From Arenimonas malthae CC-JY-1 (GTDB lineage Bacteria; Pseudomonadota; Gammaproteobacteria; Xanthomonadales; Xanthomonadaceae): 52,987 nt of DNA. Below are positions 51,712-52,987 of this stretch, one piece after another. The notes beneath the pieces were generated by a model, which was not told the DNA's origin, ran no database searches, and saw nothing but the letters and a program-made list of their open reading frames with translations. How positions within the stretch are numbered: the first letter of the stretch is position 1; every line of letters begins with the position of its first letter. The stretch covers positions 1-52,987 of the forward strand of contig NZ_AVCH01000213.1 of the NCBI RefSeq assembly GCF_000747075.1, read 5' to 3'. Position numbers and translations under genes: made by a program.

Positions 51712-52359
51712 TCAACCTTTGCTCGCGGGACGGACGACGACGTCGCCGCCCGGCGCACCGGGAACGGAACCCTTGACCGCGATCAGGCCGCGCTCGGCGT
51801 CGACCTTGACCACTTCCAGGTTCTGCATGCTCTGGCGCTCGGCGCCCATGTGGCCGGCCATCTTCTTGCCCGGGAAAACGCGACCCGGGGTCTGGCGCTG
51901 GCCGATGGAGCCCGGCGAACGATGCGACAGCGAGTTACCGTGGGTAGCGTCGCCCATCTTGAAGTTGTGGCGCTTGATGGTGCCCTGGAAGCCCTTGCCC
52001 TTGGTGATGCCGGCAACGTCAACCAGCTGGCCAACCTCGAAGATGTCGGCCTTGATCTCGCCGCCCACCTGGAAGTTACCCGCATCCTTGTCTTCGATGC
52101 GGAACTCCCAGAGGCCACGGCCGGCCTCGACCTTCGCCTTGGCGAAGTGGCCCGACAGCGGCTTGTTCACCAGCGCGGCGCGCTTGGTGCCGGCGGTGAC
52201 CTGCACGGCGGTGTAGCCGTCGGTCTCGGTGGTCTTGATCTGGGTGATGCGGTTCGGGCTGGCCTCGATCACGGTCACGGGGATGGAGCGGCCATCCTCG
52301 GTGAACATGCGGCTCATGCCCGCCTTGCGGCCCACGATTCCAATATTTTTGGTCGTCAT
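51712..52359 (-). CDS. rplC: 50S ribosomal protein L3
   Basis: 215 aa; [39 protein letters not shown] and [52 protein letters not shown], including the conserved Gln of the methylated GNS/GQ region, are diagnostic. An early 23S-binding assembly initiator. GAGG precedes the ATG; 10 bp after rpsJ. Confidence 0.97.
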   Translation of the reverse strand: MTTKNIGIVGRKAGMSRMFTEDGRSIPVTVIEASPNRITQIKTTETDGYTAVQVTAGTKRAALVNKPLSGHFAKAKVEAGRGLWEFRIEDKDAGNFQVGGEIKADIFEVGQLVDVAGITKGKGFQGTIKRHNFKMGDATHGNSLSHRSPGSIGQRQTPGRVFPGKKMAGHMGAERQSMQNLEVVKVDAERGLIAVKGSVPGAPGGDVVVRPASKG

Positions 52360-52369
52360 GGCGGTTGCC

Positions 52370-52681
52370 TCAGGTCAGCTTGATCTGGACATCGACGCCA
52401 GCCGCGAGCTCAAGCTTCATGAGCGCATCGACGGTCTTGTCATTGGGGTCAACGATATCCAGCACGCGCTTGTGGGTGCGGGTCTCGTACTGGTCGCGCG
52501 CGTCCTTGTCGACGTGCGGCGACACCAGCACGGTGTAGCGTTCGATCTTGGTCGGCAGCGGGATCGGGCCGCGCACCTGCGCGCCGGTCCGCTTGGCCGT
52601 CTCCACGATTTCGGAAGCCGAACGATCAATCAGACGATGATCGTAGGCCTTGAGCCGAATCCGGATCTTCTGGTCCGCCAT
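52370..52681 (-). CDS. rpsJ: 30S ribosomal protein S10
   Basis: 103 aa; [68 protein letters not shown] is the entire S10 fold. It also joins NusB in antitermination on rRNA operons. AAGGA lies 8 bases before the ATG at 52681. First gene of the S10 operon, with its own promoter about 100 bp upstream. Confidence 0.97.
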   Translation of the reverse strand: MADQKIRIRLKAYDHRLIDRSASEIVETAKRTGAQVRGPIPLPTKIERYTVLVSPHVDKDARDQYETRTHKRVLDIVDPNDKTVDALMKLELAAGVDVQIKLT

Positions 52682-52752
52682 GGCGATGTCCTTGTTACGG
52701 TAAAGAGCGTCGGAACCAGGGGCCTGGGGCCCTGCTTCCCGTGGAAAACAAA

Positions 52753-52781
52753 CTCGGCGGACCAAGGAATGGTCCACCGAG
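52753..52781 (-). promoter_or_regulatory. Hairpin at the 5' end of the S10 operon leader
   Basis: Stem 52753-52764 with 52770-52781 (11 of 12 positions pair, one C-A mismatch) and loop of 5. On the RNA it begins at about the predicted +1 and is followed by UUUGUUUUCC. This may be an attenuator or the L4/assembly feedback target, as E. coli S10 leaders use; the arrangement is seen, the function is inferred. Confidence 0.55.
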
Positions 52782-52787
52782 CAAGAA

Positions 52788-52816
52788 AGTGTAGCTCGTG
52801 TTAACAAACCTGTCAA
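52788..52816 (-). promoter_or_regulatory. S10 operon promoter
   Basis: On the minus strand: a perfect -35 TTGACA (52811-52816), a 17-bp spacer and -10 TACACT (52788-52793). Transcription should start near 52781, giving a leader of about 100 nt before rpsJ. Confidence 0.82.
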
Positions 52817-52860
52817 ACAGGTCGGTTTCCACCAGCTTCGCCCGTCCTGGGCGCGAACAC

Positions 52861-52912
52861 GAGGGGCGTCCTGCCCCTCATTTCGTATGTTGGCACCCCC
52901 TGGAGGGGTGCC
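52861..52912 (-). other. Two hairpins downstream of tuf
   Basis: 52892-52899 with 52905-52912 (8 bp) and 52861-52867 with 52873-52879 (7 bp) lie between the tuf stop and the S10 promoter. Neither is followed by a clear U-run on the minus strand, so they may slow or protect the tuf mRNA end and are not standard terminators. Confidence 0.45.
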
Positions 52913-52930
52913 GAGCCGCGCACTATACGC

Positions 52931-52987
52931 TTACTTGATGATCTTGGCAACCACGCCAGCGCCAACGGTGCGGCCACCCTCGCGGAT
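52931..52987 (-). CDS. tuf: Elongation factor Tu, C-terminal end (partial)
   Basis: The minus strand reads IREGGRTVGAGVVAKIIK then TAA, the invariant C-terminus of EF-Tu (domain III). Only 18 codons are in view; the gene continues past the window edge. It lies upstream of the S10 operon, as in many gammaproteobacteria (fusA-tuf-S10 order), but has a separate S10 promoter after it. Confidence 0.95.
   Translation of the reverse strand: MREGGRTVGAGVVAKIIK

Overview
The window is a high-G+C gammaproteobacterial chromosome segment, most likely from the order Lysobacterales (Xanthomonadales). The ribosomal proteins, RpoA, SecY (TTG start, MAQS-type N-terminus), the class II DAHP synthase and the Pam-like peptide amidase domain all resemble, from memory, Xanthomonas/Stenotrophomonas/Lysobacter proteins. 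The genus is not resolved. I see no tRNA, rRNA or CRISPR array.

Layout. 1-6.4 kb: the end of an autotransporter-like barrel, threonine catabolism (tdh, kbl) split by an unknown secreted protein and a TorF-type porin, then an RsuA-family pseudouridine synthase. 6.5-13.1 kb: a seven-gene, translationally coupled plus-strand operon for fatty-acid modification (acyl desaturase, FAD oxidoreductase, DUF1365, two different CFA-type methylases, DUF2878 and DUF1295 membrane proteins). 13.1-17.5 kb: a small secreted protein, then an ompA-family gene with a complete 2.75-kb group II intron placed directly behind its stop codon, which separates the gene from its terminator. 17.7-25.6 kb: methylcitrate-cycle genes (prpD alone; prpB-prpC at the end of a minus-strand operon), an alpha/beta hydrolase divergent from an HxlR regulator with two operator-like palindromes between them, fadH and a SleB-like cell-wall hydrolase. 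25.7-28.5 kb: aminotransferase, mdh and a MalM-like secreted protein, which lead into prpB-prpC. 28.6-31.1 kb: three exported or lipid-anchored proteins including an M48 metallopeptidase. 31.1-38.9 kb: a cyclophilin, typA, a TSUP permease, a fusion of a secreted beta-propeller with a peptide-amidase-like enzyme, class II DAHP synthase and dsbB. 39.0-52.99 kb: the full S10-spc-alpha ribosomal cluster on the minus strand, from rpsJ to rplQ, preceded by the last codons of tuf.

How it fits together. The aminotransferase-mdh-prpBC operon can link oxaloacetate supply to propionyl-CoA disposal: PrpC consumes oxaloacetate, PrpD and PrpB release succinate and pyruvate, and Mdh regenerates oxaloacetate. 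Tdh and Kbl together convert threonine to glycine and acetyl-CoA. The lipid operon probably methylates and oxidises or desaturates membrane acyl chains in place.

Most notable items: the post-stop-codon intron, whose EBS1 matches an exon site containing the ompA stop codon; the propeller-amidase fusion; the coupled lipid operon; and the paired palindromes at the hydrolase/HxlR promoter. Family assignments rest on motifs and remembered homologues; no database search was run.
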